Part shown: positions 54,136 through 63,500 of the stretch, in pieces | How positions within the stretch are numbered: position 1 is the first letter of the stretch | How the letters are laid out: every line of letters starts with the position of its first letter | Source of the DNA: an uncultured Sphingomonadaceae bacterium | GTDB lineage: Bacteria > Pseudomonadota > Alphaproteobacteria > Sphingomonadales > Sphingomonadaceae | Assembly (NCBI GenBank): GCA_947495985.1 | Contig: CANMBD010000001.1 | Location: 1,612,001-1,676,000, forward strand | Direction: 5' to 3' | DNA: 64,000 nucleotides | Translations under genes and position numbers: made by a program | Notes under the pieces: generated by a model | The model's database searches: none | What the model was told of the DNA's origin: nothing | What the model saw: the letters and a program-made list of their open reading frames with translations, nothing else

Positions 54136-56616
54136 TCACTCACTCAAAAGGTCCTTGATGGATGTAGAGAGGCTTTTGCGACTATAGATGACACCGATCC
54201 CGCAAACGGTAACGCCGATCGCAAGCATGGTGCTGACAAGCCAGATTGGATCAGGCTCATAGATCATAGAGAATTGCGATTGATAGATCAGCAAACCGGC
54301 GAACCAGGTCCCGGATATCGCACCGATACCGGCGATTAACGAAACAGTTAGCCAATCATAGAGAGCCAGTTTCACGCATGATTTTTTGGTCACGCCCATG
54401 CTCATTAAAAGACCGTTTTTTTGCTGGTCTTCGGCTTCAAAGCCTTTCATTGATGCTGCTATTACCAGCGCGGTCATTATTAACACCATGGTTGCGTAGC
54501 CAACCACCAGCTTGGTGACCATTGCCAGGGTATCATCAAAACGTTGGGTGAGTTCTTTCAATGGTACCAGCGATAAAGAGGGATGCTTTTGCCAAAGCGA
54601 ACCAAGTTCGTTCCATGCTGCATCCGGGAGTTCTATGCTTCCCATATAGAAGACGTCAGGCTTGATCGCTTCAATCGCCCGCTCGGGTATCTGGAACCAG
54701 AATGTCACCGAACCGCCTCCGGGTTTAAAGGCATGGCTGGCGACCAATTTGAATTGCGTCGCTTTCCCATCGATAATGAAGGTCAACTGATCCCCATAGT
54801 TCAGGCTTAAATCCGTCATCACCTCATCTTCAGCAGATATCTGATTCCAGTTCGATTCTTTTTCAGACCACCAATTCCCACCAACCAATTGGTTGTTTGA
54901 TGGGATGGCATTTGACCAGTGGAGTCGGATCGAGTTTTTAACAGTGGCTAAAGTCTCGCTCGGTGTGGAAATCGCCTCATCAATGGGCAGGCCATTAATT
55001 TCAGATAATTTCGCGGCGGCATATGGCCGTAATTGCCGGATTTCACTCTCATTCTCGAGCGCCCAATTCTCAAGCGCAGGCTTATCTTGCGCTTGCAGTT
55101 CTGCGACCATCAAATTGCCGTTATTTGCGCGCGTGTAACCCTCCATGGTGGCACCGATATCTTTCATCAACATCAGTGTAAAAAGCAGCAGCAGGCTGCA
55201 CAGACCCAGCCCAAGTATCTGCGATGATTTACTCAGTATCCGCTGTTTCATGATGAAGAAATTGAAGGACAATAATCCGGGATATCGTCGCCCCCAAAAT
55301 TCACCTGCCGTTAGAATAATCCAACTCAAAATTGCCATTAGCAAGAGAGCAGCGCCCAGCGCGCCCAGCGTTAATCCTGTCAGTAGAAAGTTGTCTGAAT
55401 AATATGCGGCGAGCAGCGAGATGCTTGCAAAACCCCAGAATAACCTCAGCAACTGTGCGGACGGGTATTCCACAGCGCGGATCAAGCTAACCAATGATGT
55501 GCGACTAAGTTGCCACAACATGGGAATTTGAAAAGCGAGCAATAGTAAAAATATCAGACCTGTAGTCTTGGCAATTGTAGCTGGATGCCAGCCCGACGCT
55601 ATGCCTGGAAATTGATCGGCGAGTTGGCCGATCAGGAAATATTGCGCAACATAAGCGAGGCCAATTGCGATCATGAAAGAGAGGAGAAAACCCAAAAGCC
55701 ACTGCAGCAGAGAAAGTCGGAGGCACGCTGCCAGTGTCTGTCCAAAGCTGAGATACACAGCCAAACGTTGCTTTTGTCGTTCCAGATAACGGCGATTGGC
55801 CATATCAATTGCGATCGCAGCAAGGAAAAAGAGGATTACCGACGCGAGGCCAAGGAAATTCTCCGTTCGTTGCCAGAATAACGCCAACGGATGACTTCCG
55901 CTTGCTTTGGTTAAGAGGGTAAAATCACTGAGTTTTTCAGAAGCCCAACTTTCAATGCTGCCCTGCTGCCCAGATGTTGCGGTTAGCAAATAACGATACA
56001 GAGTTTTGCTACTCCTAACATCGTCAATGGAAAGAGATTTACTGTTGATCAGCGCCCGCATGGAAACGGAATGACCTTCCATTAGCCGATCAGGCTCGTG
56101 GTATATGATCGCGCTAAAACGGTATGTTTCCTCGCCAATTGCTATCCGGTCACCAATATTTGCATCGATCTTGCTGCTTGCTCTGGGCCCCAACCATATT
56201 TCCCCGGGTGGTGGTCCATGTCCGATCGTCTTCTGGATCGTTTGATCTTGAGCCATCCCAATTTTCAGGCTGCCTTGCAGCGGGTAGCTATCATCCGTGA
56301 TTTTCAGTTGCACCGGAATAGTTTTCCCGCGCAAAGAAATTGCCAGCGGGGTCAACTGTATTTTGGCGAAGTCTGCTGCCTTGTCCGAGAGCAGATTTTC
56401 GTCGCTGCTTGATAACGGGCGAGGTCCGGAAACGGAAATATCTGCACCCAGCATATTATTGAGATTGTCATCCAGATACTGCTGCACAGAAGCACCGGTT
56501 AGCGACAGAGTGGCGAGGAACAATATCAATGTGATCTGGGTCAGTAACACCAGACGCCCATCACTGGACTTGCTGTCGTTAAGGAAATTATCGAAGGCGA
56601 GTGTAATCCAGCTCAT
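54136..56616 (-). CDS. FtsX-like ABC transporter permease (YbbP-like)
   Basis: An 826-residue inner-membrane protein with ten or so helices: one at the N-terminus (LTQITLILFLATLSL), an extended periplasmic region (about 40-250), a block of helices around 255-450, a second periplasmic region, and FtsX-type helices near the C-terminus (LVVGYATMVLIMTALVIAAS, then TVSLIAGIGAISGTWFAGLL and LVSTMLAIGVTVCGIGVIY). Size and the MLGADISVSGPRPL segment resemble E. coli YbbP. Such MacB/Lol-type systems pull lipids or hydrophobic molecules from the membrane rather than moving them through a pore. It overlaps the upstream ATPase gene by four bases. Confidence 0.82.
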   Translation of the reverse strand: MSWITLAFDNFLNDSKSSDGRLVLLTQITLILFLATLSLTGASVQQYLDDNLNNMLGADISVSGPRPLSSSDENLLSDKAADFAKIQLTPLAISLRGKTIPVQLKITDDSYPLQGSLKIGMAQDQTIQKTIGHGPPPGEIWLGPRASSKIDANIGDRIAIGEETYRFSAIIYHEPDRLMEGHSVSMRALINSKSLSIDDVRSSKTLYRYLLTATSGQQGSIESWASEKLSDFTLLTKASGSHPLALFWQRTENFLGLASVILFFLAAIAIDMANRRYLERQKQRLAVYLSFGQTLAACLRLSLLQWLLGFLLSFMIAIGLAYVAQYFLIGQLADQFPGIASGWHPATIAKTTGLIFLLLLAFQIPMLWQLSRTSLVSLIRAVEYPSAQLLRLFWGFASISLLAAYYSDNFLLTGLTLGALGAALLLMAILSWIILTAGEFWGRRYPGLLSFNFFIMKQRILSKSSQILGLGLCSLLLLFTLMLMKDIGATMEGYTRANNGNLMVAELQAQDKPALENWALENESEIRQLRPYAAAKLSEINGLPIDEAISTPSETLATVKNSIRLHWSNAIPSNNQLVGGNWWSEKESNWNQISAEDEVMTDLSLNYGDQLTFIIDGKATQFKLVASHAFKPGGGSVTFWFQIPERAIEAIKPDVFYMGSIELPDAAWNELGSLWQKHPSLSLVPLKELTQRFDDTLAMVTKLVVGYATMVLIMTALVIAASMKGFEAEDQQKNGLLMSMGVTKKSCVKLALYDWLTVSLIAGIGAISGTWFAGLLIYQSQFSMIYEPDPIWLVSTMLAIGVTVCGIGVIYSRKSLSTSIKDLLSE

Positions 56617-57272
56617 TTGATTCTCTCGAGATGCGCTTCGGAAAGCGCGAAAATATTGTCAGCGCGTTCCGCAAGTGCACTACTGTGTGTCACAATGATC
56701 AGTGCCGAACCTGTGTCCTTCGCGAAATCAAACATAAGATCCGTAACATCGCTCGAAGTAGCTTCATCAAGGTTTCCGGTCGGCTCATCGGCGAAAATAA
56801 AGGCGGGGCTGGAGACAAAAGCTCTGGCAATTGCCACCCGCTGCTGCTCACCACCACTAAGCTGTGTAGGCTTGTGATTGGCACGATCATCTAAGTTGAT
56901 CTTCTTCAGCCATTTTCTGGCGATATCATATGCTTGTTTGTTGCCGTTCAACCGCAGCGGCAGTGCAATATTTCCGAGCGCATCCAATTCCTGCATGAGG
57001 TGAAATTGTTGGAAAACGAAACCTGATCTTTGGCGCAGTTTAACGGGTGACATTTGTTCACCATCGCAAGTAAATGTTATTTCACCCAAACGAGGCAGCT
57101 CGAGACCCGCAGCCAGAGACAACAGGCTCGACTTGCCCACGCCCGACGGGCCAACAATGGCGTGCGTGCTTCCACCCGAAAATGTGAGCGACAGTTTGTC
57201 AAACAGCGAGATACGGCCATGCGGCGTATCAAAATAATGACCAACGTCTTCTAGTTTTATTTGATGATCCAT
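56613..57272 (-). CDS. ABC transporter ATPase (LolD/YbbA-like)
   Basis: A 219-residue ATPase pairing with the FtsX-like permease. Walker A is GPSGVGKSS (41-49), the Q-loop FVFQQFHLM, the signature LSGGEQQRVAIARAF, Walker B FIFADEPTGNLD, and the switch histidine is in IIVTHSSALAERAD. FADEPTGNLD is typical of the LolD/MacB/YbbA subgroup. It is divergent from the two-component regulator gene, 181 nt away, whose promoter region carries TTTGAC repeats. Confidence 0.9.
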   Translation of the reverse strand: MDHQIKLEDVGHYFDTPHGRISLFDKLSLTFSGGSTHAIVGPSGVGKSSLLSLAAGLELPRLGEITFTCDGEQMSPVKLRQRSGFVFQQFHLMQELDALGNIALPLRLNGNKQAYDIARKWLKKINLDDRANHKPTQLSGGEQQRVAIARAFVSSPAFIFADEPTGNLDEATSSDVTDLMFDFAKDTGSALIIVTHSSALAERADNIFALSEAHLERIK

Positions 57273-57328
57273 GCAGTCCTCGGAAGTCCTTGAATTTTTA
57301 TCGTGAACATTTGGATAGGCTGTCCGGT

Positions 57329-57382
57329 GTCAAATCGATGTGAAGTGGGTTTTGACAGTTTTTTGACATTGATTTCGTCAAA
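57329..57382. promoter_or_regulatory. TTTGAC repeat cluster between the ABC genes and the response regulator
   Basis: TTTGAC lies at 57351-57356 and 57362-57367, an 11-nt tandem, with inverted copies (GTCAAA) at 57329-57334 and 57377-57382. The tandem with one helical turn spacing fits OmpR-type response-regulator binding and recurs upstream of the hydrolase gene. Confidence 0.6.
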
Positions 57383-57453
57383 CAAAAAGGCTGGGCGAAT
57401 AATGCACTGGCTTGTGTTAGTTTGCGCCACGAGATTTGGAGATAGGCACGCTG

Positions 57454-58134
57454 ATGCGAGTTTTGGTAATTGAAGATAATTTGGATATTCAGGCCAATAT
57501 CGCTGATTTTTTGGAACCCGACTATGTTTTGGATTTCGCCTATAACGGCGATCACGGACTAGAACTGGCACTCGCCAATGACTATGATGTGATTGTCCTC
57601 GACCTGATGCTTCCAAGACGTGACGGTATCGATCTCTGCAAGGCCTATAAGAGCGAAGCCAATCTCCAAGCACCAATATTGATGCTGACCGCCCGCGATA
57701 CATTGGAAGATAAAGAACTCGGATTTGCCGCTGGTGCAGATGATTATCTTACCAAGCCCTTCGCATTGCGAGAATTGAAAATACGGATCGATGCTCTTGC
57801 CAAACGTCCGAAAATCAAAAATGCTTCGTCGCTGAATTGCGGTGACTTAGCGTTTGATCCTGCCGACAATATTGTAAGCCTTGGATCATCTTCGAAGCCG
57901 CTCAATAATAAAGAGGGAGTCATTTTAAGGCTTCTCATGGAAGCCGCTCCCAATGCAATTTCCAGCGAGACGATTTCCTATCGCATTTGGGGCGAAGAAC
58001 CGCCAAATTCCGGCGCGCTCAGAACGCATATGTATAATTTACGCAAGATATTGTCATCGCTGAAAACCCGCTGCGAGATCGAAACTGATCGCTCTCGCGG
58101 TTATCTCCTCAAAGAAAGATCATCCGATGAATAG
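57454..58134 (+). CDS. OmpR-family response regulator
   Basis: A 226-residue regulator. The receiver has VLVIEDN, the phosphorylated aspartate in VIVLDLMLPRRDG (near residue 50), a Thr in MLTARD and lysine in YLTKPFALREL. The C-terminal winged helix includes LNNKEGVILRLLMEAAPNAIS and the recognition region RTHMYNLRKIL. ATG 57454 has GGAG about 10 nt upstream. It overlaps the sensor kinase gene by 8 nt. By position it likely controls itself, the divergent ABC genes and the downstream hydrolase. Confidence 0.92.
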   Translation: MRVLVIEDNLDIQANIADFLEPDYVLDFAYNGDHGLELALANDYDVIVLDLMLPRRDGIDLCKAYKSEANLQAPILMLTARDTLEDKELGFAAGADDYLTKPFALRELKIRIDALAKRPKIKNASSLNCGDLAFDPADNIVSLGSSSKPLNNKEGVILRLLMEAAPNAISSETISYRIWGEEPPNSGALRTHMYNLRKILSSLKTRCEIETDRSRGYLLKERSSDE

Positions 58135-59344
58135 ACGACCGATAAAAGTAAATGATCTGGTGTTGCGCAATTTTATCACGTCAATCGGCATGTGTTTTGC
58201 GATTACGGTGTTTATGGCGGTAATGTTTGGCTTCGATCTTGAAGATCAGATTTTTGAAAATCAGGTTAGCATGAAGGCAGATCAACTTTCCGAATCTGTG
58301 CAACCGGAATCTGGAACGAGGCAAACCGTTTCCGGATTGGAAATGGAGTATTTTCAAGGGACCAAGGCGATGCCCGAGTGGCTCGCCAGTCAGATAAAGC
58401 CGGATTGGAAAGCGGGGGAATATGAAGTTTTTGGCGGTGAGCACGGGCACTACCACCTAGCCGTGCGCGAAAACGATGGAGTGAAACAATATCTGATATT
58501 CAATGCGCGATCCTATGTCCGATCAACAAGTCAGGTTTGGGGTTTTGTGATATTGATAGCTTTTCTGGGCGGGTTGATGCTGCTTGTGTCCATATTCTTC
58601 ATGCGGCGTATGACCAGAAAGCTGACTATGCCTATCGAAAAAATGGCAGCAGCTGTAACCTCTCACAGCTCGCTCCAACCGGCAACATTGGGTTTAGGAA
58701 ACGGGCCGGTCGAAATCGATATATTGGCAAAAGCAATCGCCGACAAAGACCGACATATCGAAGATCTGATGCAACGTGAGCGGCAGTTTAACCGGGATGT
58801 CAGCCACGAACTGCGCACGCCGCTAGCCGTAGCGGTTGGCGCTACCGAGATCATCGAAAAAGATGGTTATAAAAGCTCTGCCTTTACAAGATTGGAATCA
58901 GCGCTCGGCAACATGCGGCTTCTAACTGAGGGAATATTGTGGCTCGCCCGAGAACCGGACAGCACAAGTTGCAATGCCTGGAAAGCAGGCGAATATGCCA
59001 TTGAAACAAACAAACATCTGTTGCGCAGTGACAAAGTCGAAACCAGTATCTTTGGGAATAGAGATATCGACATGCCGGTCCCCGAAGCCGTCGCTCAGGT
59101 TATACTCGGCAACCTGATCCGCAATGCGATCAGCCATACAAGCGAAGGGGCGGTCTCGCTCTCGATATCCGAAAGAAGTTTGAGCGTTAAAGACACTGGC
59201 ATTGGGTTCGATGAATCACAGAATGACAATTCTGGCTTTGGGATAGGCCTTTCGTTGGTGAAAAGGCTGTCTTCGCATTTTGGTATGAAGATCGCTGTTG
59301 CGGCGCGAGAAGAAGGCGGCACCATGGCGACCGTTTCCTGGTAG
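58127..59344 (+). CDS. Sensor histidine kinase
   Basis: A 405-residue membrane kinase. TM1 is about 13-35, a ~100-residue periplasmic sensor follows, and TM2 is about 140-163. A HAMP-like linker leads to the phosphorylation helix with histidine in DVSHELRTPLAV (near 226). The ATPase has NLIRNAISHT (N box), DTGIGF (G1) and GFGIGLSLVKRL (G2). The periplasmic domain is short, similar in layout to envelope-stress sensors such as PhoQ-like or QseC-like kinases, but I cannot name the signal. It is partner to the overlapping response regulator. Confidence 0.92.
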   Translation: MNRRPIKVNDLVLRNFITSIGMCFAITVFMAVMFGFDLEDQIFENQVSMKADQLSESVQPESGTRQTVSGLEMEYFQGTKAMPEWLASQIKPDWKAGEYEVFGGEHGHYHLAVRENDGVKQYLIFNARSYVRSTSQVWGFVILIAFLGGLMLLVSIFFMRRMTRKLTMPIEKMAAAVTSHSSLQPATLGLGNGPVEIDILAKAIADKDRHIEDLMQRERQFNRDVSHELRTPLAVAVGATEIIEKDGYKSSAFTRLESALGNMRLLTEGILWLAREPDSTSCNAWKAGEYAIETNKHLLRSDKVETSIFGNRDIDMPVPEAVAQVILGNLIRNAISHTSEGAVSLSISERSLSVKDTGIGFDESQNDNSGFGIGLSLVKRLSSHFGMKIAVAAREEGGTMATVSW

Positions 59345-59398
59345 AACGGCAGCGTCAGACAGGCAGCGACGATCTTTCGCATATTTCCTTGCGTTTTG

Positions 59399-59415
59399 TT
59401 TGACACTGGTTTGAC
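59399..59415 (+). promoter_or_regulatory. TTTGAC tandem upstream of the hydrolase gene
   Basis: TTTGAC at 59399-59404 and 59410-59415, again 11 nt apart, 43 nt before the hydrolase ATG. The same arrangement is found upstream of the response-regulator gene. Confidence 0.6.
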
Positions 59416-59457
59416 GTTGCCAGCGCTATCAGATCTCCAAACAAGATGGAGATTTCA

Positions 59458-60264
59458 ATGAAAAAAATATTGATAGCAATAATGGTTGCCCTGGTAGTCC
59501 CGGCGACATTCTTGGGCAGCGCTGGTGCATTTGCACAAACCAATGTTCAACAGCTTGCTTTGGAGGCACCTGATGGGAACCGGATTACCGGCTTCATTTA
59601 TCAAAATATAAAGACAGAAAAAGACGCCCCTCTAGCCATATTGATGCACGGCATGACCGGTTCCAGTCTGGGTTGGCTTGCCGATAATCACGGTGCCTAT
59701 ACCGACCTGATCACCAAAGATTTGATCAGCAAGGGATATCGGGTTGTGGCATTGGACGCGCGATCCCATGGCGCCCGAAAAGATGATATGAAACCGCTTG
59801 AGCGGCTCAAAAACCTGCGCTCAGGAAAGCCGGGGCCTTATCTGGCAATGATTGAAGGTACTTTGAGCGACTATGATGTATTACTTGCCAAAGTGAACAA
59901 AAATTTCGGACCACCCAAACACATATTGGCAGCGGGGTACAGCATGGGCGCGCAAATGGCGGTTCTATTGGCGGCCAGACACAAGGAAGTAACGCATATT
60001 GTCACCATGGTGCCGCCTGCAGCGCAAAGTGCAAAGGTTGTTGCGCCCATCACGCATGCCGGCAAGGTGCAGGCCCAATGGCTCTTGATCACCGCAAGCC
60101 AAGACCAGTTTGCCAGCCCGGCCGACAATGATGCATTGGAAAAAGCCGGCGGCCAACAACTGACTAGAGTAGAGTTTGATAGCAAACACAGATTGCCGCG
60201 TGGCTATGTCGATGCCGTGATCGATTGGATTGCAACCATAGAGCCAAGCAATCAGACAAATTGA
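59458..60264 (+). CDS. Secreted alpha/beta hydrolase
   Basis: A 268-residue exported serine hydrolase. Residues 1-26 are a signal peptide ending GAFA. The oxyanion turn is LMHGMTGSSLGW, the nucleophile serine lies in AAGYSMGAQMAVLLAA near 163, the acid in SQDQFASPADND and the histidine in SKHRLPRGY. The substrate (lipid, ester or peptide) is unknown. ATG 59458 has GGAG 6 nt upstream. It follows the kinase gene in the same direction, with its own promoter region bearing the TTTGAC tandem. In E. coli the ybbAP genes neighbour the lysophospholipase tesA, so a partnership with the YbbAP-like system is plausible. Confidence 0.85.
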   Translation: MKKILIAIMVALVVPATFLGSAGAFAQTNVQQLALEAPDGNRITGFIYQNIKTEKDAPLAILMHGMTGSSLGWLADNHGAYTDLITKDLISKGYRVVALDARSHGARKDDMKPLERLKNLRSGKPGPYLAMIEGTLSDYDVLLAKVNKNFGPPKHILAAGYSMGAQMAVLLAARHKEVTHIVTMVPPAAQSAKVVAPITHAGKVQAQWLLITASQDQFASPADNDALEKAGGQQLTRVEFDSKHRLPRGYVDAVIDWIATIEPSNQTN

Positions 60265-60332
60265 GTTCTGCATTAGAACCCACAAGTCCGATTCATACAA
60301 TGCAATACAGGCAGACTGTTCTAACTATGCCT

Positions 60333-60363
60333 TTGGAACGATAATTGCGACCCGTCGTTCCAA
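60333..60363. promoter_or_regulatory. Palindromic EcfG-type promoter motif (both directions)
   Basis: TTGGAACGA and TCGTTCCAA form a 9-bp dyad with a 13-nt centre. The same bases give GGAAC-N16-CGTT on each strand, the exact consensus for the alphaproteobacterial general-stress sigma factor EcfG. Being between convergent genes, it could instead be a transcription-end hairpin. Confidence 0.5.
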
Positions 60364-60377
60364 CGCCCCGTTCGACG

Positions 60378-60396
60378 AACCCCGTCGGCGGGGTTT
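60378..60396 (+). terminator. GC-rich terminator hairpin
   Basis: AACCCCG and CGGGGTT (7 bp) with a TCGG tetraloop, followed by TAGCTTTT. It lies between two converging genes and downstream of the EcfG-like motif. It is the best terminator candidate for the hydrolase transcript. Confidence 0.7.
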
Positions 60397-60468
60397 AGCT
60401 TTTCCACCGAAGCAGTCACTGTGCCCTTCCTGTCAAGATAAGATAGAAATTATCAACCTGAAGTCTGA

Positions 60469-60499
60469 TGTCCGCTAAGGGTGCAAAAGCGAACATTGG
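60469..60499. repeat. Dispersed repeat, copy 2
   Basis: Begins TGTCCGCTAAGGG and ends AGCGAACATTGG; ATGTCCGCT and AGCGAACAT form a stem with one mismatch. It aligns with 54048-54077. Confidence 0.5.
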
Positions 60500-60526
60500 T
60501 TCTGTCACAACGGCTCATTGATCAGT

Positions 60527-63500
60527 TTATGGAGCGGAAACCGCCATCACATTGTCATCGCCATTCCGGTCAATATACTTGTTATAGGGATCAATACCCA
60601 CAAATTCTGGTTTCTTGGATGACAATATTTTGATCACCTGCTCCCCGGATTGTATCGGCTTGCGTTCCATTGAAATCACATCCTCTTTGCCAAAAGCTCC
60701 CAAACCAGGTCGCGCTGTGAACAGCCCTACCTCGATCTCGTCAGACAGTTTCGCTTTCGTTTCCTTGCCTTGTCCGTCAGCATAGAATTTCTCGGCAGAA
60801 ACGGTCAGCGTCGTTTCATAACTGCCATTATCCAGCTTACGCATATTCGCTTCATCGACTTTCATGTCGTAAATCGTAATCTTTTCGAGCAAGTCACTCA
60901 CCAGTTCCCGTTCGGCTTCATTGCGGGCGAGCGATTTGAAGCCATCAACCAGATCGTATGAGTTGGCATATGGCTGACTCTTGAACCGATACCGATCCAG
61001 TAGCTCGGCCAGCATCGCGTTGACGCGGTCTTCGCCGAGCCTGTCTTGCAGCAAGTACATAACCACTGCACCTTTGCGGTAGTGTATATAACCCTGATTC
61101 TCGACGCGGTTCAGCGGCAATTCTTCGATTGCTTCGCTCCCACGTGCGCTCAGATATCGGTCCAGTTCATATTTCAGGAACCGGCGAATTTTATCCTCAC
61201 CGTAAATCTGTTTCATCACCATAAGCGCGGAATATTGCGCCATGGTTTCCACCAGCATCGTGCCGCCCTGCTGGTTAGAACTGATCAATTGATGCGCCCA
61301 ATATTGATGACCAAATTCATGCGCGGTCACATAGGTCACATAGTCGATTTCATCGGGATCGCTGTTATCAGCGATAAAACCAATCCGTTCCGAAAATGGA
61401 ATGGTTCCGGCAAAGGCCTGCGCAAAGGTTTGGTAGCCGGGAAACTCAATAATCCGCGCATAATCAAATTGATACGGTCCGAAATTTTCCTTGAAATAGG
61501 CCAATGATGTAGCCGTCGCATCCAGCATCGTATCGACATTATAGTCATGTGTGGGGTGATAATAGACCGCCATATCCACGCCATCCGCCGTCCGTTCCTT
61601 CACAGCATAGTCAGCAGACTGGATTGAGAAAAAACTGAGGATAGGATTTTCGGAAACGAACCGGGCAATACGCCGGTCCCCTTTTACTTCATCCGACACC
61701 TTGCTGCCTGGGGCGATTGGCGTCTGATCTTTGCTCGTACTGACAGTGATGTCGGACATCACCCAATCAGCATTGCCGACATAATTTTGTTCCCGTGCAG
61801 ATTCATCTTCCAGCTTTGGCAAGCGCAATTCGGATGGCAGATCATATTCCCGGCGGGTTTGCCGGTCGTTTAACAAGCCATTGCGGTTCATCCCCAATTG
61901 TGGAGCAAATTCGCTGTTGTTTAAAAAAGTCCCGTTTTTAACCAGACGGATGTCATTCCCGCTGGCCTTAAAACCGCGCTGCGATCGTGACGACTTGAAG
62001 CTTATGGTCCGCTGCTCATCTATCGCCATCGGCGTATCGAAACGATATATCCGGTATTTAAGCGCCTCGTCATTCATCTCCAGCGTCGCATTCGGAATCT
62101 CAACCGCTTCGATCTTCACATCAGCGTCCTGAAAGCGGACATGCAGTACTTCAACCGGAGCTCCGGTATCGTTGACTATCCCGATCAATCCCGCTGCCCT
62201 CATGATCCGTTCTTGCGGATATATGTCGACGTCCAATTTGAAATCCGTGAACGATGGCTGCTTCAGCGTTTCATATTTGAGATATTTTTTCTCATATTCC
62301 GCCAGCTGTTTTTCCTGATCATCCTGAGTCACATATTGATTCATCACATTTGTGTTTTGGAAGATATACGCGCCGCTGGCCGCTGCGGTCACGGCTGCGC
62401 CCGCAATGATCAATCCGGCAACGCTTCTCACACGACTTGGCAATTGACGCAAACGCGGCATCAGGCTGGTTTCGGTACCACGGCGCCACAACAAATGGGC
62501 CAGGGTCACCAATATGACGGCAAAAGCGCCCCAGTAGAGGCGTAACCACCATCCGACAGCACCATTTACTTCATTGCCATTAAGATCAGAGAACAGAGGA
62601 GTGGGAGCCGCATCTCCATAGAGATAGAGCGGATGTTCAAAGCCAATATTGGCTAGAGTTATCGTGGCCACCAGATAAATAACCATGATGCCCCAACCGA
62701 CATATTTGTTGGGACTCAGCGCCTGAACAAACACGGCCAGAACGGCGAGAATGATCATGTCGACGCCCCATGGCAGCAGATACCATAGGAAATACTGATC
62801 CAAAGCAATGTCTGTGAAGCCGCGCACCAGCTGGATCAGCACCGCCGCGACCACAGAGATAAACAGGGTAGCGAAGAGGACGAGAGACACCGCAATCGTC
62901 TTGGGCACCATATAGGCCCAATTGGGCAATGGCGTAGAATCGATAATCTCGTGCATTTTCCGATCACGGTCCCGCCACACCAGTTCCCCTGCGTAGTAGA
63001 TGGCGATGATGACGGGGATGATGCCGAACGAACCCATCAGGGTCAGCAACAGGGTAAAAGTCAGCGGCCGAGCAGGCGTGCCGTAAATCTCGTTTCCGAA
63101 CGCCAGAGCACCGCTGGCATTGAACAACCCGATCAAAACCAGCACAACGAAGGCCGGACTTTTGAAAACCTGGGTCATTTCAAAGCGGGTTCGCGACGCC
63201 AGCCGGCTCCAGGCTGTTCCGTCCTTGCTGGTCGCTGGCAGATTATCGACGGTCTGCGGTGCAACAGATGCCAGTTTCGCAGCTTTCTTTGCTTGTCGCC
63301 GCGCCTTGCGAGCTGAAACGCCGCGATCGGCAAAACTGAACCAGCGATAGGCAAGCGCAAGCGCACAGAAAGAGACACCGATCCAGATCAATCGGTTCCA
63401 AACTATTGCCCCCTCAATAGCGGGAAGCAGGTTATTGGATTCAGATGCGGTCCAATAACGAATGACGTTGTTGAGCGTTGCAAAGCCAAATGGATCAGCA

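Noticed and set aside
53983..54339. 118-codon plus-strand open frame overlapping the start of the interval and the FtsX-like gene
   Set aside because: Mostly antisense to the permease gene, low-complexity-free but with no recognisable motif; it spans the dispersed repeat.
57363..57391. TTGACA within the repeat cluster as a simple sigma-70 -35 box
   Set aside because: No convincing -10 hexamer lies 16-18 nt downstream, and the tandem recurs at the hydrolase gene with the same spacing, favouring an operator. The two readings are not exclusive.
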